64,000 nt of DNA from Kolteria novifilia (GCA_007748055.1 CP036279.1:5828001-5892000); one strand, 5' to 3'; positions 8,883 to 17,820 are shown, counted from the first letter of the stretch. Notes: generated from the letters alone by a model not told the origin. Numbers and translations are program-made.

Positions 8883-9430
8883 ACACGAGTGGCAGCAACC
8901 AGCAACTCCTCGGCGATCCCAAACAACTCGTCCGAACCCTGCAAATCATCGTCGCCGCCCTCTGCATGGGCGTGCTCACCTTCGCGGGGGTCGCCACGGC
9001 GATCTCACTTGGCGTCATCGAGAAAGATGTCCCCCAGGCGGCCGCCCCCGAGGGAGAGTCCCCGGCCGATATCATCACGATCGCCGCGCTGGCGATGGCG
9101 GCCATGTCACTCGTTGCCCATCCGATCGTCGGTTCCATCATCACGAAGACGCCACGCAGCGATCTTCAACAACGACTACGCGACGGCGACGAAGAATCCG
9201 TCGATCGCCAGTTGGCGGGACTCTTTCAAACGAGCACCATCATTCGCTGCGCGATACTCGAGGGACCCGCCTTCTTTCTCTTGATCGCGCTCATCCTCGG
9301 AGGTCCGATATGGCTGCTGGCGGTCGTCGCCGTCCTGCTGATCGCCATCGCGATCCACCTGCCCACCGAGGCCAGCTTCGAGGGCTGGCGCCAACGTCAA
9401 AAAGAAGACCTTAAAATCTCGGGGTTCTGA
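8879..9430 (+). CDS. Hypothetical membrane protein coupled to the HPP-like gene
   Basis: Unrecognised 183-residue membrane protein that starts MNTSGSNQQLLGDPKQLVRT. Hydrophobic segments lie at about 20-43 (IIVAALCMGVLTFAGVATAI), 60-82 and a long hairpin of two helices at about 122-158, followed by a charged C-terminal tail. The ATG shares four bases (ATGA, 8879-8882) with the stop of the preceding gene, so expression is coupled. The gene also stops 7 bp before the dehydratase start, making a tight three-gene unit. No catalytic motif is visible. It could be an accessory subunit of the HPP-like protein or an independent membrane protein of unknown function. Confidence 0.7.
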   Translation: MNTSGSNQQLLGDPKQLVRTLQIIVAALCMGVLTFAGVATAISLGVIEKDVPQAAAPEGESPADIITIAALAMAAMSLVAHPIVGSIITKTPRSDLQQRLRDGDEESVDRQLAGLFQTSTIIRCAILEGPAFFLLIALILGGPIWLLAVVAVLLIAIAIHLPTEASFEGWRQRQKEDLKISGF

Positions 9431-9437
9431 CCGGATC

Positions 9438-10370
9438 ATGACACGAGACGACGTCTTCGCGGCCCAGCGCCGCCTCGCGCCCTGGGTCCACCGCACGCCG
9501 GTTCACACCAGTCGCCTGCTCGATCGCGAGTCTGGGCGCGAACTATTCTTCAAGTGCGAGAACTTGCAGCGGGCCGGGGCGTTCAAGTTTCGAGGAGCGA
9601 CCCACGCGCTGCTTTGTCTCGATGAGATTGCCCGGAGTCGGGGCGTCGTCACCCATTCCTCGGGCAATCACGCCGGGGCGCTCGCGCTGGCTGGCCAGCT
9701 CTTGCAGGTCCCCGTCCATGTCGTCATGCCGACGTCGGCACCGAGGGTGAAGGTCACCGCCGTTCGGGAGTACGGAGCCACGATCTCCTTCTGCGAACCG
9801 ACGCTCCAGGCACGCGAAGAGACCACCCGGCGAATCCTCGACGAGTCGGGTGGAACGCTGATCCATCCCTACGATGACGAACGCATCATCGCCGGCCAAG
9901 GGACCGCGGCCCTCGAACTCCTCGAGCAAGTGCCCAATCTCGACGCCATGCTCGTTCCGGTGGGAGGTGGGGGACTTCTGGGAGGAACGCTCCTCGCCGT
10001 CCAGGGAGCAGTCCCCGAACCTCGCGTGATCGCCTGTGAACCCGAAGCCGCGAACGATGCCTACCTCGGATGGACCTCGGGCGAGCGTCAGCCGGCGCCG
10101 TCGGGCACGACCATCGCCGACGGGTTGCGAACGGCCCTTGGGGAAAGAAACTTTCCCTTGATGCGCGAGTATGTGCACGCGGTCGTCACCGTCAGCGAGA
10201 CCGGCATCGAGGAAGCCTGGCGTCTGTTGCTCGAGCGGACCAAGCTTCTGGTCGAGCCGTCGTCGGCCGTTCCTCTCGGCTCGCTCCTCGAACAACCCGA
10301 CGCGATTCCCGGCAAACGTCTGGGCATCATCTTGTCGGGAGGGAACGTCGATCTGTCGCCGCGGCGCTGA
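9438..10370 (+). CDS. PLP-dependent threonine/serine dehydratase or serine racemase
   Basis: Fold-type II pyridoxal-phosphate enzyme, 310 residues. It converts threonine or serine to 2-oxobutyrate or pyruvate plus ammonia, or racemises serine. The Schiff-base lysine lies in AGAFKFRGA (K near residue 50), the substrate loop is SSGNHAGALA, the phosphate-binding glycine loop is VPVGGGGLLGG, and the PLP ring-binding Ser/Gly segment near the C-terminus is LSGGNVD. The chain ends after the catalytic domain, with no ACT regulatory domain, so it is the short catabolic or racemase type rather than biosynthetic IlvA. It begins 7 bp after the membrane-protein gene and is probably co-transcribed with it. 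Which of the two reactions dominates cannot be decided from sequence. Confidence 0.9.
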   Translation: MTRDDVFAAQRRLAPWVHRTPVHTSRLLDRESGRELFFKCENLQRAGAFKFRGATHALLCLDEIARSRGVVTHSSGNHAGALALAGQLLQVPVHVVMPTSAPRVKVTAVREYGATISFCEPTLQAREETTRRILDESGGTLIHPYDDERIIAGQGTAALELLEQVPNLDAMLVPVGGGGLLGGTLLAVQGAVPEPRVIACEPEAANDAYLGWTSGERQPAPSGTTIADGLRTALGERNFPLMREYVHAVVTVSETGIEEAWRLLLERTKLLVEPSSAVPLGSLLEQPDAIPGKRLGIILSGGNVDLSPRR

Positions 10371-10657
10371 CCCTCCGATGAGTTCGACGCCTTCCCACAC
10401 TCCTCCATTCCGCCGGCTCCTCGCACACCTCCCCGATGTCACCAAGCCCCCGCTCGACGCGGAAAGTTCAGATTGATCCGAAGATTCCAAAGAATTGGAC
10501 TCCGAATGTCGATTCTGACGATGGACTAGCTTCCAGCCGGGTCAGCTCGGCTTCCGCGCGTCGCCAACTCTGGGTATGAGCGACCCTCGGCACCGGTGGC
10601 GACGTCTTGAAATCCGTCGTGCCCGACGGCGGGGCAAGTTGAGTAGAGGGAGAAGAG

Positions 10658-11854
10658 ATGAGAATGGTCTTGAGCTCGCTAAAGCTTTCGGGAGCTTCTC
10701 TTGCGATCGGCATGATCGCGACCGGGCTCTTCTACTCCATGGTCCTCTTCGGCCCCTTGCACGGGACGATCGCCGATCGCTACTCCACCGGCCATCCGGT
10801 CGAGTACGTCACCGTGGCGATGTTCTTCTGGGCCCTCGCCGACTTGCTGATCAAGTTCGTCGACCTGTCCGGGGAACGGCGAGCGCTCGGCTACGACTGG
10901 CTACCTCCTCGCGTGGGACCGCAGCCGGTGAATGTCGCGACCGGGCTCCTGGAGCGAATCAAAGCGGCGCCCGCGAAGCTGCGAAGCACGTATCTCGGGC
11001 AGCGCCTCGACAAGGCACTCGAATACGTTTGCGAGAAGCGCTCCGCCGACCGGATCGAGGAACACCTTACGTACCTGGCCGATGTCGAGTCCGAACGGGC
11101 CCACGGCAATTTCGCCTTTGTGCGTCTCGTCGCTTGGATGGTTCCCATCCTCGGCTTCCTCGGGACCGTCATCGGCATCACGCTCGCCATCGCCAACATC
11201 AGTCCCGAGCAGATCGAAACCTCCCTCTCGGAAGTGACCAGCGGACTTGCGGTCGCCTTCGACACCACGGCATTGGCGTTGACGCTGTCGATCGGCATCA
11301 TGTTCGCGACCTTCCTCGTGGAACGTCAGCAACAGAAGGTCCTCGATCGGGTGGAAAGCTTCGCGATCTCCGAGCTCCCCCATCGTTTCCTCGCCGGCGG
11401 CCCCGAGATGGAGCCCTACCTGCGAGTCCTCGAGGAGTCGAGCACGTCGGTCATCGCCCACACCGAGGCCTTGGTGAAGAGCCAGGCCGATCTTTGGTCC
11501 GAAGCCTTCGCGAAGGCGCGCACTCAAGACGAGGCAGCGGTCGGTCGGATCGCCGAGCAGTTCGCTTTTCTTCTTGAGAACGTGCGTTTGGAACGTCAGA
11601 AACAAGTCGAAGCGTTGGGCAAGACCACCGATCGACTTGCGAGCCTCGAACACGACTTGAACAAGTTGACCGATCGTCTCTCCGACGTGATCAAGGGAGA
11701 GAGTCAGCTCTCGCTCGTGCAGCAACGACTCAACGACAATTTGGACGCGATTCGTCAAACCCATGACTTCGAACAAATCCTTCACAGCCTCACCGCGGCC
11801 ATCCACTTGATGACGGCGCGTGGCGGCACGAAACTGGAGAAGCCTGCCGCATGA
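10658..11854 (+). CDS. MotA/TolQ/ExbB-type proton channel with coiled-coil tail
   Basis: First gene of a three-gene operon; 398 residues; start preceded by AGAGGGAGAAGAG. It has four predicted membrane helices: about 10-33, 47-67, 150-180 (GFLGTVIGITLAIANI) and 192-220 (GLAVAFDTTALALTLSIGIM). The GFLGTVIGI and AFDTTALALTLSI segments are the core of the MotA/TolQ/ExbB channel family, whose members form a pentamer that couples ion flow to mechanical work. About 180 further residues follow the last helix. They are rich in Glu, Gln, Leu and Lys and predicted to be coiled coil, longer than a typical ExbB and reminiscent of tailed members such as ZorA. Its stop overlaps the next start (ATGA at 11851-11854). 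The two downstream genes supply the expected ExbD/MotB-like partners. Confidence 0.85.
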   Translation: MRMVLSSLKLSGASLAIGMIATGLFYSMVLFGPLHGTIADRYSTGHPVEYVTVAMFFWALADLLIKFVDLSGERRALGYDWLPPRVGPQPVNVATGLLERIKAAPAKLRSTYLGQRLDKALEYVCEKRSADRIEEHLTYLADVESERAHGNFAFVRLVAWMVPILGFLGTVIGITLAIANISPEQIETSLSEVTSGLAVAFDTTALALTLSIGIMFATFLVERQQQKVLDRVESFAISELPHRFLAGGPEMEPYLRVLEESSTSVIAHTEALVKSQADLWSEAFAKARTQDEAAVGRIAEQFAFLLENVRLERQKQVEALGKTTDRLASLEHDLNKLTDRLSDVIKGESQLSLVQQRLNDNLDAIRQTHDFEQILHSLTAAIHLMTARGGTKLEKPAA

Positions 11855-14673
11855 GACGTCGGCCTACCAAGTCCGATCGTGGCAGCATCTTCCCGTTCCT
11901 TGCCGTGCTCGTGAGCACGATGGGGGCAATGATTCTCCTGCTCCTGATTATCACCCGCCAAGCCCAACGTAGCCGAGAAGCCGAGGCACAACGGGCGGTC
12001 GCTCCCCTCAAGGAGCCGCCGCCACTTCCGCCGCTGCCTGAGATCGAACGCTATGAGCCGCTTCCGGCCCCGTCGCAGCTCCCGCCCTTGGCGGAGCTCG
12101 AGTTGCCGCCGCTACCGGCCTTGCGCGACCCGCGCGAGAAGCTGCTGGGCGAGCGCGACCGGCTCCTGGACCAATGGGCCGCTCTCGCCGCACGGGAGAA
12201 GTCCGCGTCGAGCGAGCCGATCGATCCCGAGCGGGTCAAGCGCCTGCTCGAGCAATTGCGGCAGCAGCGTTCCCTCTTGGCCAGCGCCCGCGAGGCAACA
12301 TCGCGAAAGCTGACCCAGCTCGAACGCGAACGCGGCTCGCTCGAAAAGAAGAAGCGACAGCTCGAGTGGGACGAGAAGCACATCGAGAATCGCTACGCCA
12401 TCGTGCCCTACACGGGGCCGAACGGAACGCCGCGACGACCGATCTACCTCGAGTGCCGCTCCGAGACGATCACGCTCCAGCCCGAAGGGGTCGTCATTAC
12501 GCCGGCCGATCTGGCGCATCCCGAGCGGTGGGACAACTCCCTCGCCGAAGTCGTCAGGGCGATCGTCGATTCCTGGCCCGAGTCCCAAGGGAATGACTCG
12601 CGCGAGAAGGTCACTCCCTATCCGCTCTTCCTGGTCCGACCTGACGGCATCGCGGCTTACTATCTCGCCCGGAAGGCGATCGAACACGTCGAGGCTCCCT
12701 ATGGCTACGAACTCGTCGCCAGCGACGTCGATCTCGCCTTCCCCAACGCGGACCCGAAGATCGAACGGCTGGCGAACGAGGTGCTCGAACGTCAGCGGCG
12801 AATGGCCCCGCGTTACCGCCCGTCCCCCTACTCCGGACCACTCGCCCGCGGATCTCACGGCCGACAACCTCCCTTCTCCGGGATGAGAAGACCGGGTGAA
12901 GGCAGAGGCCTAGGGTCCTTGAATGGCGACGAGGGAGAAGAAGACTCTTCGCTCGACGAGGTGACGCGCGAACTCCACGCCGGCCCGGCCCGTCGACTTC
13001 GCAGTCGGTCGATGAACCGACCCGGCTCGCGATGGACATCCCCTCAGGGGCCAACGGGACTTCCCTACCCTGGCGAGGATCTCGCGAGTACGTCGCGAAA
13101 CGGTCGTGGCAATGGTTCCTCGACGTTTGACAACAGGCGCTCCGGCGGCTCGACCTCTTTGGGCGGGCCCCATGGCTCGACCTCTTTGGGCGGGCCCCAT
13201 GGCTCGACCTCCATGGGCGGCCGCAATCGGTCCGCTTTCGGCGGAAGCGGACCAGAAGGCGACCGACTCCTCGGGGGTGGTTCGCGGGACGACCAAGCCC
13301 TCGGCGAAGGTTCGAGCGGTACCCCGCCGTCGTTCCCACCCATGTCCGTGGCGGGTGGAGCGAACTCGGGAGCCCAGGGCGGCAACGGCCCCGGAGGCTT
13401 CGGGACGGGGTCCAATGGCACCAATCCCTACGGAACTCGGTCCAATGGCACCAGTCCCTACGGAACTGGTGGCAACGGCAGTGGCGACTTGTCACCCATG
13501 ACCGCGTCGGGCGGAACGGGAACGGGAGGCTCCCCACTCGGAGGCACCCCCACCGGTGATGAACCAGGATCTTCCAACGGCATGGCGGGAGAAACGGGCA
13601 CCGGACCAGGCGGAGGATCGTCCGAACTGACCGGCGCCGGCGGTCAAGCCAGCGACGGCCCCCTCATCGGATCATTGACGGGAAGCACCGCGGGAAGCCG
13701 GGACGGATCATTCGGCGGAACGGGCGCTTCGGCCAGCGGACTCGGGGACGGCGAGAACTCCCCAAGCGGCGAAAACACCGGCCAGGGATCGGGCAGTTCG
13801 GACATCGCGGCGCGTGATGGCGAGGGAACTCAACCCGGCACCGGGCAAGGTGGCCACGGGACCTTCGCCGACATCCTGATGCCTCGCGAAAACGGTCCGG
13901 GAACTCGCTTCGCCTCGGCCTCGGCGGCGGACGGAAACCAGGCATCGTCCTCCCCGGGCGTCGGCGTGCCCGGCAGCCAAAGCAGCCCCTTCGGAAGCGG
14001 GGGATCGAGCGGCCCCGCGTCGCAAGGCTCCCCCGGCGGATCGCCAGGATCGTCGACGTTTTCCGCGGGAGCCCCCTCGGCTAGTGCCGGTTCGCCGGGT
14101 CAAGGAAGCGGGACGTACGGCCAGCCCGCGGCCGGACCGCCTCCCTCCACCGGAGGGCTCGAAGGTCAAGCGGCGCCACCGGGCGGATCTCCTCCCGCGG
14201 GAAGTTTTGGCGAGATCCTCTTCCAGCCGCGCTCCGGCGAGCGTCGAGAAGTCGCGGACGACGAGGACCGGTTCTCGTGGGGCGAGGAAACGCCCTTCGC
14301 CGAACCGGGCATGCAGGGCTTCCGCGTCGATCGCAAGCCGATCACCCGAGACATCATCATCGAGTGTCGACGCGTCGGGCTCGTCATGCACCCGGAGAAG
14401 GAGTTCGTCTCGCTGCGAAACGAGGACGAGACCGAAGCTGGACTGGGAGCGGTCTACCGTCATGTTCGCCAACAGCGGCTAAGCTGGGGACCACCGCCCG
14501 GACCGCTGCATCGTTGGGAACCGGTCATCGTCTTCAAGGTTCGCCCCGGCGGGCTCGAGAACTACTATCGGCTTCGAACGACGATGCTCAAGGACGAGCG
14601 TTTCCAATCTCGGCGTGAACTGATCAATGCGGAGTCGGTGCTCAACTTCGATCGCTTCATGGCCGAGGAATGA
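11851..14673 (+). CDS. Single-pass membrane protein with Gly/Ser-rich linker and duplicated domain (ExbD/MotB-like position)
   Basis: Unrecognised 940-residue protein, coupled by ATGA overlap to the channel gene. Order of parts: short cytoplasmic start with D9-R10, one TM (about 12-35), a Pro-rich stretch (48-90), a coiled coil (about 95-180), a compact domain at about 183-300, a Gly/Ser/Thr/Asn-rich low-complexity region of roughly 480 residues (about 325-810), and a C-terminal domain at about 823-935. The two compact domains appear homologous: ECRSETITLQPEG / LFLVRPDGIAAYY / YELVASDVDLAF matches ECRRVGLVMHPE / IVFKVRPGGLENYY / RELINAESVLNF. The linker contains nucleotide tandem repeats (27 bp around 13141-13221, 30 bp around 13415-13475) and two similar short motifs, TFADILM and SFGEILF. 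Topology and operon position suggest the rotor or anchor partner of the channel; direct homology to ExbD is not evident. Confidence 0.72.
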   Translation: MRRRPTKSDRGSIFPFLAVLVSTMGAMILLLLIITRQAQRSREAEAQRAVAPLKEPPPLPPLPEIERYEPLPAPSQLPPLAELELPPLPALRDPREKLLGERDRLLDQWAALAAREKSASSEPIDPERVKRLLEQLRQQRSLLASAREATSRKLTQLERERGSLEKKKRQLEWDEKHIENRYAIVPYTGPNGTPRRPIYLECRSETITLQPEGVVITPADLAHPERWDNSLAEVVRAIVDSWPESQGNDSREKVTPYPLFLVRPDGIAAYYLARKAIEHVEAPYGYELVASDVDLAFPNADPKIERLANEVLERQRRMAPRYRPSPYSGPLARGSHGRQPPFSGMRRPGEGRGLGSLNGDEGEEDSSLDEVTRELHAGPARRLRSRSMNRPGSRWTSPQGPTGLPYPGEDLASTSRNGRGNGSSTFDNRRSGGSTSLGGPHGSTSLGGPHGSTSMGGRNRSAFGGSGPEGDRLLGGGSRDDQALGEGSSGTPPSFPPMSVAGGANSGAQGGNGPGGFGTGSNGTNPYGTRSNGTSPYGTGGNGSGDLSPMTASGGTGTGGSPLGGTPTGDEPGSSNGMAGETGTGPGGGSSELTGAGGQASDGPLIGSLTGSTAGSRDGSFGGTGASASGLGDGENSPSGENTGQGSGSSDIAARDGEGTQPGTGQGGHGTFADILMPRENGPGTRFASASAADGNQASSSPGVGVPGSQSSPFGSGGSSGPASQGSPGGSPGSSTFSAGAPSASAGSPGQGSGTYGQPAAGPPPSTGGLEGQAAPPGGSPPAGSFGEILFQPRSGERREVADDEDRFSWGEETPFAEPGMQGFRVDRKPITRDIIIECRRVGLVMHPEKEFVSLRNEDETEAGLGAVYRHVRQQRLSWGPPPGPLHRWEPVIVFKVRPGGLENYYRLRTTMLKDERFQSRRELINAESVLNFDRFMAEE

Positions 14674-14731
14674 TCGCCAGGAACCATTCGGTGCCATTCG
14701 CCAAGAGGCTCGTGCACTGGCCCATCGACTT

Positions 14732-14817
14732 TTTGGGGTGCCACTGACTGCTTGCCAGCCAGTGCCAAAGGGTTGGGGTCGTACCAACACCAACGTTAGG
14801 TTGGAACAGAGCGCTAG
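14732..14817 (+). repeat. 86-bp dispersed palindromic element, copy B
   Basis: The second copy of the element at 7766-7851, in the same orientation and with the same ends. It lies inside the ExbB-like operon, between genes two and three, ending 28 bp before the third start codon. Its stem-loop core (ccactgactgc/gccagccagtg) would be part of the polycistronic mRNA and could affect stability or relative expression. Confidence 0.8.
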
Positions 14818-14845
14818 CTAGATTCAAGCAGGGAAGGAGGAAGCA

Positions 14846-16069
14846 ATGAAACGTCGCAAGTCGCCGCGCAACGACGACGTCGGCTTTGGCGCCGATTCCT
14901 TCCTCGACATCGTCGCCAATATTGTCGGCATCCTGATCATCCTTACCGTCATGGTCGGCGTGCGGATCAAGAAGGCCGCCACCTCGACCGAGCCCCAACA
15001 GCTCACCCAACAAGCCTGGGACGACGAGCGGCAAGCCGCGATCGAGGACTGGGAAAGGCGCCGCGCCGAGATCGACCAGACCAACCGGCAACAACGACGA
15101 CGTTGGCAAGAGGCAAAACGAGAGAGCCAACGACGTCAGGAAGAGCAGATGCGAGAACGGAGCGACGAGGAGAAAGAACACGCCCGGCGTCTCCGCGAAC
15201 GGACCCTCGCCATCGAGGAGCGAAACGAGCTCAACCGACAACGCGAGCGGGAAGCCGAGCGAATCGAGCGCGATTTGGACGCACTGGCCGCGAAAATCGA
15301 CCAAAAGAAGATTATTCTCGCCCAAATGGATCTAGATCGGACCGAAAAGCTCAGCGCAATCAAACGGGACATGCGCGAGGTCAGTCGACTCGAGAGCGTC
15401 GTCGCGATGGAAAAGATGGCCCTCGAGCAGGACGAGCGCCGTCAACAGGACGCGACGACGTTGGTCTCGACGCTCGCGACCGAAGTCGACAAGTTAAAGG
15501 CCATCCAAAAGAAGCCCGAGCCGACAAAGAAGTGGGTCCATTACGCGACGCCGATGGCCCAGAAGCTCCAGCGGGAGGAGATCCACTACCGCTGTCTCGG
15601 TGGCCGCATCAGCGACACGCATCTTGAGGATCTGCTCGCGATGCTCAAGCGGGAAGTCAAGGGTCGCGGTCCCTACGTCGGCCGCATCACCCGCGGGCAA
15701 GTCGGCCCCATCTCCGGCTATCGGCTGCGATATGTCCTCGTTCGCGGGATCTCGCTGCGGGAGCAGCTCGTCAATCCCTATGTCGCGACGGTGCAGGTGG
15801 CTCAATGGGAACTCGTCGCCGAGGATGACCAACTCGGGGAGATCGGCGCGGTGGCCCTCCAGGAGGGCTCGGAGTTCCTTTCCTCGCTGTCGTATCGCCC
15901 CTCGCGCGTCTTCGCGGTCACCCTCTGGGTCTACCCCGACAGTTTCGAGCTGGCCAAGACGATTCGCGACCACCTGCACCAAAAGGGCTACACCGTCGCC
16001 CTTCGCCCCTTACCTAGCGGGTTCCCCATTGCCGGAAGCCCCTCGGGGACCGCGTCGGAAGGGCAATAG
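14846..16069 (+). CDS. ExbD/MotB-like single-pass protein with coiled coil
   Basis: Third gene of the operon, 407 residues, preceded by an excellent ribosome-binding site (GGAAGGAGGAAGCA). The N-terminus reads GFGADSFLDIVANIVGILI: a single TM at about 19-43 opening with D21, matching the position of the ion-binding Asp at the start of the ExbD/MotB/TolR helix. A long, highly charged coiled coil follows (about 50-215, rich in Arg, Glu and Gln). The C-terminal domain at about 235-395 (EIHYRCLGGRI, FAVTLWVYPDSFELAK, GYTVALRPLPSGFP) resembles the duplicated domain of the previous protein. I infer it provides the proton-binding helix to the upstream channel and reaches into the periplasm. It has no OmpA-type peptidoglycan-binding motif. 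Assignment rests on TM position and context, so it is family-like rather than proven. Confidence 0.75.
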   Translation: MKRRKSPRNDDVGFGADSFLDIVANIVGILIILTVMVGVRIKKAATSTEPQQLTQQAWDDERQAAIEDWERRRAEIDQTNRQQRRRWQEAKRESQRRQEEQMRERSDEEKEHARRLRERTLAIEERNELNRQREREAERIERDLDALAAKIDQKKIILAQMDLDRTEKLSAIKRDMREVSRLESVVAMEKMALEQDERRQQDATTLVSTLATEVDKLKAIQKKPEPTKKWVHYATPMAQKLQREEIHYRCLGGRISDTHLEDLLAMLKREVKGRGPYVGRITRGQVGPISGYRLRYVLVRGISLREQLVNPYVATVQVAQWELVAEDDQLGEIGAVALQEGSEFLSSLSYRPSRVFAVTLWVYPDSFELAKTIRDHLHQKGYTVALRPLPSGFPIAGSPSGTASEGQ

Positions 16070-16149
16070 GCAACCCGATCGAGAATCACGCTTTACACGG
16101 TTGCGCGATTTTCATAGCGTTTCCTTCACCGGTCGGCTTGCAGGGAAGC

Positions 16150-17376
16150 ATGCCGATAAGCACACGGAAGGGCAGACCGGTGGCCAGGATCCTTGTCCAT
16201 GCCTTGGCCGTGACCTCTCGCGGGGGCGCGGCGTACTGTCGACGATTAGTCTCCCATTGCTCGCGAGGTCTTCGCCAGCATGACTGGCTTCTCCTGCTTC
16301 CCAGCGGAGTGAACATCGCGTTCCCGCGGCTGGGAGACAATGTCAGCATTCTTCACGACCAACCTTCCAACGACGCGATTCGCGGCAGCTATACCGATCA
16401 TCATCGGGTGCAGCGTCTTATCGCGGAGGAAGGGATCGACGTCATCGTCTCGCCCTGCGACTTCGGGGTACTCCAACCGCCGGTTCCCCAGTTGCTCGTC
16501 TCGCGAAACGCCCTCTATTTCTCCATCGAACATGTCCGGCAACTCAGACGGCGCTGCGAGATCAAGGCGCTGCTCAATGTCGTGATGCGGCAGAAGCTCG
16601 CCCTCTCGAGCATCCGAGCCAGCGACCAAGTCGTCGTTCCCTCCAACGCGATGCGCGACGACATCCTCGCGTGGAACTCGGTCCTCGCCCCCGATCGCTT
16701 CCACGTGATTCGTCCGGGTCTCACCCCGCCGGCGACCGATCCCAAGCTCTCCGCCGAGATCCGCTCGTCACTCGACACGCGCCCTTGCGTTCGGCGCATC
16801 CTGTTGCCGGGAGCTTATCACTACGGCCGCAACGTCGAGGTGATGCTGCGAGCGATCGGCTTGCTGGGAACCGAACACTCCGAGCCCATCGAACTGATTT
16901 TGACCACCAAACTCGGTGTCGGCGTCCGCAACGAGGAACAGGACTCGACCGCCGCAGCCCGTCTCATTCAGGAATGGGGCCTCGCCGACCACGTGACGAT
17001 GCTGGGCAAAGTCTCGCGCAACGATCTAGACGCGCTCTGCCGGTTGGCCGATGTCGTCGTCTGTCCGTCGTACGTTGAATCGGCGGGGACGGGGATGATC
17101 GAAGCGATGAAATGCGGCCGTCCGATCGTCGCCAGCGATTTGCCGATCCATCGCGAGACGTGTCAGGGGGGCGCGATCTACGCTCCCCCGTTCCATCCGC
17201 AAAGTTTCGCGAACGCGATCAAAACGATTCTCGACGATGCTTCGCTCGGCCAGGAACTCGGGAAGGAAGGGTTGGAGCGAGCCAAAGCGTTCCGCTGGTC
17301 GGCCCATTTCCGCGATCTATCCGGCATTCTTCAAGACATGATCGACGAAGCCGCCCGCTCTCCGAAGGTTGCCTAG
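16150..17376 (+). CDS. Glycosyltransferase, GT-B fold (GT4-like)
   Basis: Predicted cytoplasmic or membrane-associated glycosyltransferase using a nucleotide-sugar donor, about 408 residues from the ATG at 16150 (a TTG at 16138 is an alternative). The N-terminal domain contains VHALAVTSRGGAAYCRRL, an acceptor-side glycine loop. The C-terminal domain has ILLPGAYHYGRNVEVML, the VTMLGKVSRNDLDALCRLADVV segment, and the donor-binding signature PSYVESAGTGMIEAMKCGRP followed by IVASDLPIHRE, which is the EX7E-type motif of GT4-like enzymes (E in SYVESAGTGMIEAM). It stands alone between the envelope operon and a repeat array, but two nucleotide-sugar enzymes lie a few kilobases downstream, so a role in surface polysaccharide synthesis is plausible. 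The sugar and acceptor are unknown. Confidence 0.85.
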   Translation: MPISTRKGRPVARILVHALAVTSRGGAAYCRRLVSHCSRGLRQHDWLLLLPSGVNIAFPRLGDNVSILHDQPSNDAIRGSYTDHHRVQRLIAEEGIDVIVSPCDFGVLQPPVPQLLVSRNALYFSIEHVRQLRRRCEIKALLNVVMRQKLALSSIRASDQVVVPSNAMRDDILAWNSVLAPDRFHVIRPGLTPPATDPKLSAEIRSSLDTRPCVRRILLPGAYHYGRNVEVMLRAIGLLGTEHSEPIELILTTKLGVGVRNEEQDSTAAARLIQEWGLADHVTMLGKVSRNDLDALCRLADVVVCPSYVESAGTGMIEAMKCGRPIVASDLPIHRETCQGGAIYAPPFHPQSFANAIKTILDDASLGQELGKEGLERAKAFRWSAHFRDLSGILQDMIDEAARSPKVA

Positions 17377-17420
17377 ACGAACGCTCTCCCATCGAATCGC
17401 CAAGGCTGTCAGGCAATCGC

Positions 17421-17820
17421 CCGACCGACGGTTTCCCTCTCCCCATGGGAGAGGGGCTAGGGGTGAGGGGGTTCGTCTTCGCGAGATGTCACAATCGACC
17501 GACCGACGGTTTCCCTCTCCCCGTGGGAGAGGGGTTAGGGGTGAGGGGGTTCGTCTTCGCGAGATGTCACAGTCGACCGACCGACGGTTCCCCTCTCCCC
17601 ATGGGAGAGGGGCTAGGGGTGAGGGGGTTCGTCTTCGCGAGATGTCACAATCGACCGACCGACGGTTCCCCTCTCCCCATGGGAGAGGGGCTAGGGGTGA
17701 GGGGGTTCGTCTTCGCGAGATGTCACAATCGACCGACCGACGGTTTCCCTCTCCCCGTGGGAGAGGGGTTAGGGGTGAGGGGGTTCGTCTTCGCGAGATG
17801 TCACAATCGACCGACCGACG
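17421..17820. repeat. 78-bp tandem repeat, five units plus a partial
   Basis: Five consecutive units with an exact 78-bp period (unit junction gaccgacggt at about 17432, 17510, 17588, 17666 and 17744), then a truncated sixth. Each unit contains the palindrome CTCTCCCC-AT-GGGAGAGGGG, then taggggtgaggggg, then ttcgtcttcgcgagatgtca. Units differ at only a few bases (ccat/ccgt, gcta/gtta, ttt/ttc). Because 78 is a multiple of three, reading frames stay open through the array on both strands, creating spurious ORFs. The array separates the glycosyltransferase stop from the convergent lipoprotein gene and ends 9 bp before the latter's stop codon. Confidence 0.93.

Noticed and set aside
8072-9430. 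452-codon protein extending upstream of the second membrane protein
   Set aside because: The upstream part overlaps the HPP-like gene out of frame and is Arg/Pro-rich. The ATG at 8879 with ATGA coupling is the sensible start.
10658-16069. Zorya-type anti-phage defence locus
   Set aside because: The MotA-like channel with coiled-coil tail recalls ZorA, but there is no OmpA-like ZorB, no ZorC/ZorD helicase or nuclease, and no other defence gene nearby.
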